DNA from: CAZVAR01 sp964625225
GTDB lineage: Bacteria; Pseudomonadota; Alphaproteobacteria; JAJUGE01
Length of the DNA: 6,743 nucleotides
Direction of reading: 5' to 3'
Assembly (NCBI GenBank): GCA_964625225.1
Contig: CAZVAR010000171.1
Location: forward strand, 1 to 6,743
Notes under the pieces: model-generated
Told to the model about the DNA's origin: nothing
Seen by the model: only the letters and a program-made list of their open reading frames with translations
The model's database searches: none
Part shown: piece after piece, positions 1 through 5,650 of the stretch
Position numbering within the stretch: position 1 is the first letter of the stretch
Layout of the letters: the number at the start of each line of letters is the position of its first letter
Position numbers and translations under genes: made by a program

Positions 1-195
1 GCGGCCGACATAGTGCTTCAGGTAATAGTCCAGCTCGCTCCAGAAGGCCGGGTCCGCCTTGGCCGCGTTCCAGGCCTGCTCGACCTCGAGAATCAGCGGC
101 ATCAGGGTCTCGGCGACGTAGCGGCCGCCGTAGATGCCGAAATGGCCGCGCTCGTCGGGCCCGGCGCGGAAGGTGTTTGGGGCTTGGGCTGTCAT
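1..195 (-). CDS. trpB: Tryptophan synthase beta chain, N-terminal 65 codons (partial)
   Basis: TrpB is the pyridoxal-phosphate subunit of tryptophan synthase. It condenses indole, channelled from TrpA, with serine to give tryptophan in the cytoplasm. Only the amino end is present, because the gene runs off the left edge. The translation begins MTAQAPNTFRAGPDERGHFG and continues with IYGGRYVAETLMPLILEVE and a region ending YYLKHYVGR, which is the typical start of bacterial TrpB. The PLP lysine and the glycine-rich phosphate loop lie beyond the edge. The ATG at 193-195 has GAGG five bases upstream on the coding strand, and no better start is seen. The gene lies downstream of pyrF and trpF on the same strand after a 104-base gap (196-299). 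That gap holds no other gene; I saw only a weak 5-bp inverted repeat (264-268 with 277-281) and no clear terminator. Identification is firm; the rest of the gene cannot be judged. Confidence 0.95.
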   Translation of the reverse strand, partial: MTAQAPNTFRAGPDERGHFGIYGGRYVAETLMPLILEVEQAWNAAKADPAFWSELDYYLKHYVGR

Positions 196-299
196 GGCTG
201 CCTCGGCGGAATCTGGCCGGGAAGATAGCGACGCGGGACCGTCTTTCCAACCGCCATGCCGGACCGGCGCGCCCTTGCCGGCCTCGATCCCCCGCGGGA

Positions 300-950
300 T
301 CAGCCGATGCCGGCGGCCCGGCTCAGGAATGCGGCGATCCGTGCCGGGTCCTTCCGGCCGGGCCGTTCCTCCACCCCCGAGGACACGTCGACCGCCCGCG
401 CGCCGCTGATCCGCACCGCCTCGGCGATGTTCTCGGCCGTGAGGCCGCCGGAGAGCATCCAGGGCAGCGGCCAGCGCCGGCCGGACAGGAGCTGCCAATC
501 GAAGGACAGGGCGTTGCCGCCCGGCAGCGCGCCCTTCATGTCCTTGGGCGGCTTGGCGTCGAACAGCAGACGGTCGGCGACCGCAAGATAGTCGTCGGCC
601 GCGTCCAGATCCTCCGGTCCGGCGACCGGCACCGCCTTCATCACCGGCAGGCCGAAGCGCGCGCGGATCGCGCGCACCCGCTCGGGCGTCTCCCTTCCGT
701 GGAGCTGCAGCAGGTCGAGCGGCACCTGCGCCAGCGTGCGGGCGATGGTCTCGTCGTCGGCATCCACGAACAGCCCGACCCGAACGGCTCGACCGTGCGC
801 GGCGCGGGCGAGCGGCGCGGCCTGCTCCGGCGTCAGGGAGCGCGGCGACGGCGGGTAGAATACGAAGCCGACATAGCGCGCGCCGCCCCTGAGCGCCGCG
901 TCGAGCGCCGCCGGCGCATTGATCCCGCAAATCTTGGTCTCGACCGCCAT
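300..950 (-). CDS. trpF: Phosphoribosylanthranilate isomerase
   Basis: TrpF catalyses the Amadori rearrangement of N-(5-phosphoribosyl)anthranilate to 1-(2-carboxyphenylamino)-1-deoxyribulose 5-phosphate in tryptophan synthesis. The 216-residue protein has the usual length for a stand-alone single-domain (beta/alpha)8 TrpF. Visible motifs are KICG at residues 6-9, with the catalytic Cys8; YVGFVFYPPSPR at 26-37; LLQLHG at 80-85; LLFDAK at 128-133, with the catalytic acid Asp131; LSGGL at 166-170; and DVSSGVE at 188-194, which with the preceding loop binds the substrate phosphate. The ATG start is separated from the pyrF stop by only three bases, and the ribosome-binding signal is weak (GGG inside the pyrF end), so translation is probably coupled to pyrF. 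Both catalytic residues are intact and nothing suggests decay. Identification rests on recognised motifs and is very secure. Confidence 0.97.
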   Translation of the reverse strand: MAVETKICGINAPAALDAALRGGARYVGFVFYPPSPRSLTPEQAAPLARAAHGRAVRVGLFVDADDETIARTLAQVPLDLLQLHGRETPERVRAIRARFGLPVMKAVPVAGPEDLDAADDYLAVADRLLFDAKPPKDMKGALPGGNALSFDWQLLSGRRWPLPWMLSGGLTAENIAEAVRISGARAVDVSSGVEERPGRKDPARIAAFLSRAAGIG

Positions 951-953
951 GGA

Positions 954-1667
954 TCAGCCCGCGATCTCGGCCGCGATGCGTGCGGCGGCGGCGGCCGGGT
1001 CGTCGGCGCGGGTGATCGGGCGACCGATCACCAGATGATCGGCGCCGGCCGCGACCGCCTCGGCCGGCGTCGTCACCCGCTTCTGATCATCGGCCGGCGC
1101 CCAGGAGGGGCGCACGCCGGGGATCACCAGCCGGAAATCCGGCCCGCACTCGGCCCGCAGCACCGCAACCTCCTGCGGCGAGGCGACCACGCCGTCGAGG
1201 CCGCAGCGCAGCGCCAGCGCTGCCAGCCGCCGCACCTGGTCGGCGGCGGGGCGGCGCTGTCCGACCTGCTCCAGGTCCTCGTCGCCGAGGCTGGTCAGTA
1301 CGGTGACGCCGAGCAGGTTTGGCCGCGGCACGCCCAGCCGCGCCGCGGTCTCGGCCGCGGCCGCGGCGGCGCGCCGCATCATCTCGGCACCGCCGCTCGC
1401 ATGGAGGGTCAGGAAATAGGGGCGCAGCGGGACGACCGCGCGCACCCCGCCCGCCACCGTGTTCGGAATGTCGTGCAGCTTGAGATCGAGGAACAGCCGG
1501 CGCTCCCCGGCGACCCGGCGGACCGCATCGGGGCCGTTGGCCAGGAAGAACTCGAGACCGAGCTTGATCCCGCCCACGGTGCCGCCGACGCGCGCGGCCA
1601 GCGCCGCCGCGGCCGCGGGGTCGTCGGTGTCGATGGCGCAGAAGATGCGGCCGGCGGCGTCGGTCAT
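954..1667 (-). CDS. pyrF: Orotidine 5'-phosphate decarboxylase
   Basis: PyrF decarboxylates OMP to UMP, the last step of de novo pyrimidine synthesis, in the cytoplasm. From the chosen ATG the protein has 237 residues, normal for the bacterial type. Active-site landmarks are AID at 11-13, IKLGLEFF at 34-41 and the family signature DLKLHDIPNT at 61-70. The signature supplies the Asp61-Lys63-Asp66 charge network, with Lys63 as proton donor. The TVLTS loop lies at 122-126, PGVRP at 183-187 and the phosphate-binding IGRPIT at 214-219. An in-frame ATG 30 bases upstream (at 1697) is less likely: it adds ten arginine-rich residues atypical of the family and has no Shine-Dalgarno sequence. The chosen start has a modest GGGA nine bases upstream. 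The gene leads the minus-strand block with trpF three bases behind. It is divergent from a putative uracil-degradation operon, which may matter for regulation. Confidence 0.96.
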   Translation of the reverse strand: MTDAAGRIFCAIDTDDPAAAAALAARVGGTVGGIKLGLEFFLANGPDAVRRVAGERRLFLDLKLHDIPNTVAGGVRAVVPLRPYFLTLHASGGAEMMRRAAAAAAETAARLGVPRPNLLGVTVLTSLGDEDLEQVGQRRPAADQVRRLAALALRCGLDGVVASPQEVAVLRAECGPDFRLVIPGVRPSWAPADDQKRVTTPAEAVAAGADHLVIGRPITRADDPAAAAARIAAEIAG

Positions 1668-1671
1668 GGTA

Positions 1672-1687
1672 CGGGTTCCCGTTCGGG
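1672..1687. repeat. Overlapping palindromes CGGG-TT-CCCG-TT-CGGG before pyrF
   Basis: Three alternating four-base blocks separated by TT form two palindromes that share the central CCCG: CGGGTTCCCG (1672-1681) and CCCGTTCGGG (1678-1687). The first extends by one pair to ACGGG-TT-CCCGT (1671-1682). The element lies 4 to 20 bases upstream of the chosen pyrF start, so it would be in the pyrF leader or overlap its promoter. It could be a dimeric repressor operator, or two mutually exclusive short hairpins next to the ribosome-binding site. The symmetry is seen directly; the function is a guess. Confidence 0.35.
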
Positions 1688-1711
1688 CGCGACGCATTTA
1701 GTATGAGAACG

Positions 1712-1740
1712 GCGCGGCGTCCATAGCGGGAGCACCGCGC
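1712..1740 (+). repeat. Inverted repeat in the urc1 leader
   Basis: GCGCGG (1712-1717) pairs with CCGCGC (1735-1740) around a 17-base loop, just before the GAGG ribosome-binding signal of urc1. It could be an operator half-site pair or a leader hairpin. In DNA this GC-rich a six-base match can arise by chance, so confidence is low. Confidence 0.2.
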
Positions 1741-1743
1741 GCC

Positions 1744-1747
1744 GAGG
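1744..1747 (+). promoter_or_regulatory. Ribosome binding site that decides the urc1 start
   Basis: GAGG directly abuts the first in-frame ATG (1748) and so cannot serve it. It lies nine bases before the second ATG (1757), which is therefore preferred as the start. Confidence 0.5.
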
Positions 1748-1756
1748 ATGCATGCC

Positions 1757-3013
1757 ATGACCGACGGTCCTCCGCGTCCGCGTCACATCAGCCTCACCTC
1801 GCACCCGGGCGGCGCGCAGGCCCCGGTTCCGATCCGCTGGGGCGCGGCGACGGCGGCGGAGCGCGGGCCGATAATCGGGCCGCAGACCAATCAGCGCCGC
1901 CGCAACGTGATCGGCGCGCATTCCGGCTCCTACGCACTCTACCGCGCGCTCGCCATCGCCGCGGGCAAGCTCAGCCCGCTGCACCGGCCGGACCTGACCG
2001 ATACCGCGCCGGCCACCGCCATCGGCCCGTTCCCGCAATGGGCCGATCCCGACCGCATCGTCAGCCTCGATCCTTGGGGCCATCTGGTCGCCGAGGTCTT
2101 CGCCGACCGCTTCCGGGAAGGGCTCGATATCCGCCCGACCATCGCGGTGACCCGGGCGCGGCTGACCGTGCCGGAGCTGCGCGACCGCATCCGCGACGGG
2201 TGGCTCGTGCCCGACGGCCGCGTGCTGCATCCGGGCGGCGAGGTCAGCGTCACCAAGATCGCGATCGAACCCGTCTGGTACCTGCCGGGCGTCGCCAAGC
2301 GCTGCGGGATCGACGAGGCGCTGCTGCGGCGCAGCCTGTTCGAGCAAACCGGCGGCATGTTCCCGGAACTGGTGACGCGGCCGGACCTGCTGGTGTTCCT
2401 GCCGCCGATCGGCAATGTCACGATCTATGCCTTCGGCGACCTGGCCGCGATTTCCGACCCGGCGCGCAAGGTCGCATGCCGCGTCCACGACGAGTGCAAC
2501 GGCTCCGACGTGTTCGGGTCGGACATCTGCACCTGCCGCCCCTATCTCGTGCACGGGATCGAAGTCTGCCTGGCCACGGCGCAGGAGGGCGGGGTCGGCC
2601 TGATCGTCTATAACCGCAAGGAGGGGCGCGGCCTGGGCGAGGTCACGAAGTTCCTGGTCTACAACGCCCGCAAGCGGCAGGAAGGCGGCGATCGCGCGGA
2701 CGCCTATTTCGAACGCACCGAATGCGTCGCCGGCGTGCAGGACGTGCGCTTCCAGGAGCTGATGCCGGACCCGCTGCACTGGCTGGGCGTCACGCGTATC
2801 GACCGCTTCGTCTCGATGAGCAACATGAAACACGAGGCGATCACCCGGCAGGGGATCGCCGTGGTGGAGCGGGTCGAGATTCCGGACGATCTGGTTCCGG
2901 CCGATGCCCGGGTCGAGATCGAGGCGAAGCGGGCGGCCGGATATTACAGCGGGCCCGGCCGCCTTCCCCGCGACCTCGCCGAGGTGAAGGGGCGGGGGCT
3001 GGTGGACTATTGA
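1757..3013 (+). CDS. urc1: GTP cyclohydrolase II-like protein of the uracil catabolic (Urc1) type
   Basis: This 418-residue protein is about twice the length of RibA. The second half is a GTP cyclohydrolase II domain (about 195-400). It has VHDEC with the first zinc cysteine at 247 and CTC with cysteines 258 and 260, giving the C-x10-C-x-C ligand pattern of RibA. YNRKEGRGLG (286-295) matches the YHRQEGR loop. Tyr302 and the Asp329-x-Arg331 pair sit where RibA has its active-site Tyr and catalytic Asp/Arg. The NNPKK substrate motif of RibA reads SNMKH here (355-359), so the pocket has changed. Residues 1-190 match the N-terminal domain seen only in long cyclohydrolases, with RGPIIGPQTNQRRR and the IGAHSG segment. 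In Lachancea kluyveri Urc1, a protein of this type, is needed for uracil breakdown, not riboflavin synthesis. The neighbours (Urc4 and UPRT) support that role, probably opening the pyrimidine ring of a uracil nucleotide. A riboflavin GTP cyclohydrolase cannot be fully excluded, but no rib genes are nearby. An alternative start at 1748 adds three residues. Confidence 0.85.
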   Translation: MTDGPPRPRHISLTSHPGGAQAPVPIRWGAATAAERGPIIGPQTNQRRRNVIGAHSGSYALYRALAIAAGKLSPLHRPDLTDTAPATAIGPFPQWADPDRIVSLDPWGHLVAEVFADRFREGLDIRPTIAVTRARLTVPELRDRIRDGWLVPDGRVLHPGGEVSVTKIAIEPVWYLPGVAKRCGIDEALLRRSLFEQTGGMFPELVTRPDLLVFLPPIGNVTIYAFGDLAAISDPARKVACRVHDECNGSDVFGSDICTCRPYLVHGIEVCLATAQEGGVGLIVYNRKEGRGLGEVTKFLVYNARKRQEGGDRADAYFERTECVAGVQDVRFQELMPDPLHWLGVTRIDRFVSMSNMKHEAITRQGIAVVERVEIPDDLVPADARVEIEAKRAAGYYSGPGRLPRDLAEVKGRGLVDY

Positions 3014-3019
3014 TCCGGC

Positions 3020-4261
3020 ATGACCGCGCGGCCGTCTTCGCCGGCCCTTGCGGAGGCGGTCGACCGGTTGCGACGGCCGGAGACGATCCGCGCGCGCTGC
3101 GCGATGGTCTATGCCGCCGCCGAAGCGGGCGCGCTCGCGCATTTCGCGCTCGATCTAGACCGGCTCGATGCGACGGCGGACCGGGTGGTCGAGACGATCC
3201 GGCAGGACTATCCCGATCTCGACATTCCGTTTCACAGCCGCTGGCGACATTTCGACGCGGGCGGCGTGCCGCGCTGGCGGCGGCTGGCGGCGCGGCTCGT
3301 GGACCTGCCGCCGGAGGAGGTCGCGCGCATCCGCATCGATCTCGCGGTCACCAGCGTACTGCTCGATGCCGGTGCCGGGGACGCGTGGCGCTACCGCGAG
3401 AACGGCGCGAGCTACGCGCGCTCGGAGGGACTGGCGGTCGCGAGCTTCGCCATGTTTGCGGCCGGTGCCTTCGCCGCCGATCCCGGTGCGCCGCTGCGCG
3501 CCGATGCAGCGGCGCTGTCGGCGGTGCGCGCGGCGGATCTGGCGCGCAGGTTCCAGGTATCGGAGGCGAACCCGCTGGTCGGCCTCGACGGGCGCGCGGC
3601 CTTGTTGCGCCGGCTGGGCGACGCGTTGCGCGCCGCGCCGGACCTGTTCGGCACGCCGCCGCGGGTCGGCAATCTCTACGATCATCTGGCCGGCGCCGCC
3701 TGGGCAGGGGCCGTCCCGGCGGCTGTCGTGCTGGGGGCGGTGCTGCGCGGGCTCGGCCCGATCTGGCCCGGCCGGCTGTCGCTCGGCGGCGTCAATCTCG
3801 GCGATGTCTGGCGCCATCCCGCGGTGCGGGCCGATGGCCCGACCGACGGGCTGGTGCCGTTTCACAAACTGTCGCAGTGGCTCGTCTACTCGCTGGTCGA
3901 GCCGTTGCAGGCGGCCGGCCTGCGCGTCACCGGGCTCGAGGAGCTGACCGGGCTGCCCGAATACCGCAACGGGGGGCTGCTGATCGACTGCGGCCTGCTG
4001 CGGCCCAAGGCGCCGGACCTGCTTGCCCGCGCGCATCCGGTCGATGCGGAACCGGTGGTGGAGTGGCGCGCCCTGACCGTGGCGCTGCTCGACCGTTTGG
4101 CCGAGCGGGTGCGGGCGCGGCTCGGCCTGTCCGCGGCCGAGCTGCCGCTGGCCAAGATCCTGCAGGGCGGCACCTGGAGCGCCGGCCGCCGCATCGCCCG
4201 TGAGCGGCGGCCGGACGGCGGCCCGCCGCTTCGCATCGTCAGCGACGGCACGGTATTCTGA
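3020..4261 (+). CDS. urc4: DUF1688 / Urc4 family protein (uracil catabolism)
   Basis: This 413-residue soluble protein has no signal peptide or membrane segment. It matches the DUF1688 family, whose yeast member Urc4 is needed to use uracil as nitrogen source by the URC route. Its biochemical activity is not established to my knowledge. Blocks I regard as family hallmarks are YPDLDIPFHSRWRHF (64-78, with His72 and His77), a DAGAGDAWRY block (116-125), a SEANPLVGLDGR block (181-192), VGNLYDHL (217-224), IWPGRLSLGGVNLGDVWRHP (248-267), FHKLSQWLVYSL (281-292), TGLPEYRNGGLLID (310-323), and LQGGTWSAGR (381-390) followed by the C-terminal SDGTVF. Conserved His, Asp, Trp and Glu residues suggest an enzyme rather than a structural protein. 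Only six bases separate it from urc1, without a strong ribosome-binding site, so the two are probably translationally coupled. My inference is that it acts on the ring-opened ribosyl-ureido product; N-glycosidic cleavage to ribose phosphate is one attractive but unproven possibility. Confidence 0.88.
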   Translation: MTARPSSPALAEAVDRLRRPETIRARCAMVYAAAEAGALAHFALDLDRLDATADRVVETIRQDYPDLDIPFHSRWRHFDAGGVPRWRRLAARLVDLPPEEVARIRIDLAVTSVLLDAGAGDAWRYRENGASYARSEGLAVASFAMFAAGAFAADPGAPLRADAAALSAVRAADLARRFQVSEANPLVGLDGRAALLRRLGDALRAAPDLFGTPPRVGNLYDHLAGAAWAGAVPAAVVLGAVLRGLGPIWPGRLSLGGVNLGDVWRHPAVRADGPTDGLVPFHKLSQWLVYSLVEPLQAAGLRVTGLEELTGLPEYRNGGLLIDCGLLRPKAPDLLARAHPVDAEPVVEWRALTVALLDRLAERVRARLGLSAAELPLAKILQGGTWSAGRRIARERRPDGGPPLRIVSDGTVF

Positions 4262-4264
4262 GCG

Positions 4265-4284
4265 CGACGGGACCGGCCCCGTCG
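4265..4284 (+). promoter_or_regulatory. Hairpin between urc4 and upp, abutting the upp ribosome binding site
   Basis: CGACGGG (4265-4271) pairs perfectly with CCCGTCG (4278-4284) around the six-base loop ACCGGC, giving a 7-bp GC-rich stem. It begins four bases after the urc4 stop and ends on the first G of the upp Shine-Dalgarno GGGAGG (4284-4289). It has no U-tract, so it does not look like an intrinsic terminator. It could hold back ribosomes, stabilise the downstream message or tune upp against urc1 and urc4. The pairing is seen directly; the role is inferred. Confidence 0.4.
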
Positions 4285-4297
4285 GGAGGCGGCGCGC

Positions 4298-4930
4298 ATG
4301 TCGGACAATGTGACTCTGGTCGATCACCCCCTGGTTCAGCACAAGGTGACCCTGCTGCGCCGCCGCGAGACGTCGACCGCCGAGTTCCGCAAGCTGGCCC
4401 GGGAGATCGCGCACCTGCTGGCCTACGAGGTGACCCGCGACCTGCCGCTGACGATGGAGCGGATCGAGACGCCGATCGCCGCGATGCAGGCACCGCTGCT
4501 GGCCGGCAAGAAGCTGTGCTTCGTTTCGATCCTGCGGGCCGGCAACGGGCTCCTGGACGGGATGCTGGACCTGCTGCCTTCCGCCCGGGTCGGGCATGTC
4601 GGCATCTACCGCGAGCCGAGCACCCTGGTGCCGGTGGAATATTACTACAAGGTCCCGCAGGACATCGCCGATCGGCCCGTCGTGGTGGTCGATCCGCTGC
4701 TGGCCACCGGCAACTCGGCGGTCGCCGCGATCGAACGGCTCAAGGAGGACGGCGCGCGCGGGATCAAGTTTCTCTGCATCATCGCGGCGCCGGAGGGCCT
4801 GGCCGCGATGGGCGAGGCGCATCCCGACGTGCGGGTGTTCACGGCCGCGATCGACCAGCGCCTCGACGAGCACGGCTATATCGTGCCGGGGCTGGGCGAC
4901 GCCGGCGACCGGCTCTATGGGACCAAATGA
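4298..4930 (+). CDS. upp: Uracil phosphoribosyltransferase
   Basis: UPRT joins uracil and PRPP to give UMP and pyrophosphate in the cytoplasm. The 210-residue protein is close to the E. coli Upp length (208). It has SILRAGNGLLDG (77-88), the PRPP-binding motif VVVVDPLLATGNSA (128-141), and the C-terminal uracil-binding signature GYIVPGLGDAGDR (193-205) with the ending LYGTK. The PRPP loop reads ATGNS instead of ATGGS, and the ILRAG segment has Asn83; I recall both as ordinary alphaproteobacterial variants. The ATG has a strong GGGAGG eight bases upstream. Elsewhere Upp is a salvage enzyme, but between Urc4 and a ureido-type hydrolase it most likely feeds uracil into degradation as UMP, as proposed for yeast Urc6. 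It may serve both ends if it is the only copy in the genome. The enzyme assignment is very secure; the pathway role is inferred from context. Confidence 0.96.
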   Translation: MSDNVTLVDHPLVQHKVTLLRRRETSTAEFRKLAREIAHLLAYEVTRDLPLTMERIETPIAAMQAPLLAGKKLCFVSILRAGNGLLDGMLDLLPSARVGHVGIYREPSTLVPVEYYYKVPQDIADRPVVVVDPLLATGNSAVAAIERLKEDGARGIKFLCIIAAPEGLAAMGEAHPDVRVFTAAIDQRLDEHGYIVPGLGDAGDRLYGTK

Positions 4931-4936
4931 GGGAGG
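4931..4936 (+). promoter_or_regulatory. Ribosome binding site that decides the start of the isochorismatase-like gene
   Basis: GGGAGG lies five bases before the ATG at 4942. A competing ATG at 4927 overlaps the upp stop codon (ATGA) but has no comparable signal upstream, so 4942 is preferred. The overlap codon could still give some translational coupling. Confidence 0.6.
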
Positions 4937-4941
4937 CCGCG

Positions 4942-5643
4942 ATGCACGACTACCGCCTGCCGCAGGCGCTGATCGACCGCATGGTCGCGAAGCAGGGGCG
5001 GCCGCATACCTGCGACCGTTTCGACGGCCCGCGGGCGGCACTGCTCGTCGTCGACATGCAGAACTATTACATGGCGCACGGCCAGCAGTTCGAGACGCCG
5101 GCGGCGCGCGCCGTGGTGCCCAATGTCAACCGGCTGGCGGCGGCCCTGCGCGCCGCGGGTGGGCTCGTCGTCTGGATCCAGATGGCTGCCGATGCCGGGT
5201 GGCATTCCTATGCGGAGCGGTACCGGCCGGAACAGTGGGACCGGCGGGCCGCTGCGCTGACGCCGGGGGATTTCGGCTTCGCCTTATGGGACGGGCTGGA
5301 GGTGCGGCCGGGTGACGAGCGCGTCGTCAAGACGCGGTTCAGCCCTTTCATCCGCGACAGCTCGGACCTGGAGCAGCGGCTGCGGCGGCGCGGGATCGGG
5401 AGCCTCCTGGTGGCGGGCGTCGCGACCAATATCTGCTGCGAGACGACGGCCCGCGACGCGATGATGCTGGGCTTCCGCACCGCGATGATCTCGGATGCCT
5501 GCGCCGCCGCGAACGATGCCGAGCATGCGGCCGCGTTGAACGCCTTCTATCTCTATTTCGGCGACGTGCTGACGGCGGAGGAGGCGATCGCCCGGCTGCC
5601 GGCACCGGCGTCCGCGCATGCGGAGATTTCCCCCGAAACCTGA
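4942..5643 (+). CDS. Isochorismatase-family cysteine hydrolase (RutB-like)
   Basis: The protein has 233 residues and belongs to the isochorismatase-like alpha/beta hydrolases. Relatives include nicotinamidase, N-carbamoylsarcosine amidase, biuret hydrolase and ureidoacrylate amidohydrolase RutB. The Asp-Lys-Cys triad is visible: Asp39 in LLVVDMQNYY (34-43), Lys130 in VVKTRFSPF (128-136) and Cys165 in GVATNICCETTARDAM (159-174). The cis-peptide region before the cysteine is also conserved, so the enzyme should be active, probably as an amidase on a carbamoyl or ureido nitrogen. It lies 11 bases after upp as the last gene of the four-gene cluster. A good guess is that it releases ammonia from urea-like or ureido fragments made by Urc1 and Urc4, parallel to RutB in the unrelated Rut route. 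True isochorismatase activity is unlikely, with no siderophore genes nearby. RutB itself is possible by homology, but no other rut gene is present. An alternative ATG at 4927 would add five residues. Confidence 0.9.
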   Translation: MHDYRLPQALIDRMVAKQGRPHTCDRFDGPRAALLVVDMQNYYMAHGQQFETPAARAVVPNVNRLAAALRAAGGLVVWIQMAADAGWHSYAERYRPEQWDRRAAALTPGDFGFALWDGLEVRPGDERVVKTRFSPFIRDSSDLEQRLRRRGIGSLLVAGVATNICCETTARDAMMLGFRTAMISDACAAANDAEHAAALNAFYLYFGDVLTAEEAIARLPAPASAHAEISPET

Positions 5644-5650
5644 GCGGATC

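Larger units (their letters stand above)
1668..1756. promoter_or_regulatory. Divergent promoter region between pyrF and urc1
   Basis: These 89 bases must contain the promoters or leaders of two oppositely oriented transcription units. The region is very GC-rich except for a small A/T patch at 1696-1705. There TAGTAT (1699-1704, plus strand) and CATACT (minus strand, same patch) each match four of six positions of a -10 box. No convincing -35 box is seen for either direction. Two symmetric elements flank the patch and are described separately. Assignment as a regulatory region follows from gene layout; the individual boxes are weak guesses, and alphaproteobacterial promoters often match the E. 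coli consensus poorly. Confidence 0.5.

Noticed and set aside
196..299. Possible attenuator, leader peptide or terminator between trpF and trpB
   Set aside because: Only short GC inverted repeats are present, with no tryptophan-rich small frame and no T-run, so nothing can be supported.
177..1706. Long open frame on the plus strand opposite trpF and pyrF (about 500 codons)
   Set aside because: It is antisense to two genes with intact catalytic motifs. Its translation is Arg/Gly/Ala-rich low-complexity sequence typical of a GC-rich shadow frame.
1757..3013. Annotation simply as riboflavin biosynthesis RibA
   Set aside because: The protein is twice RibA length, the substrate motif is altered, and the neighbours are Urc4 and UPRT rather than rib genes.
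1664..3142. Long minus-strand open frame opposite urc1 (492 codons)
   Set aside because: It is antisense to a gene with clear cyclohydrolase motifs and has no recognisable domain of its own; long empty frames are expected at this GC content.
2722..4203. Plus-strand open frame overlapping the end of urc1 and most of urc4 in another frame
   Set aside because: It is out of frame with two recognisable proteins and consists of Arg/Gly/Ala-rich sequence.
4298..4930. Asn substitutions in the UPRT PRPP loop (ATGNS) and ILRAGNG segment as signs of a new enzyme specificity
   Set aside because: I recall these variants in ordinary alphaproteobacterial UPRTs, and the uracil-binding signature is unchanged.
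3155..5041. Very long minus-strand open frame opposite urc4 and upp (628 codons)
   Set aside because: The opposite strand carries Urc4 blocks and the complete UPRT signature; the antisense translation is low-complexity and Arg/Gln/Pro-rich with no motif.
4942..5643. A true Rut pathway (rutB) locus
   Set aside because: No rutA, rutC, rutD, rutE, rutF or rutG gene is present; only the hydrolase resembles RutB, and its neighbours define the URC route instead.
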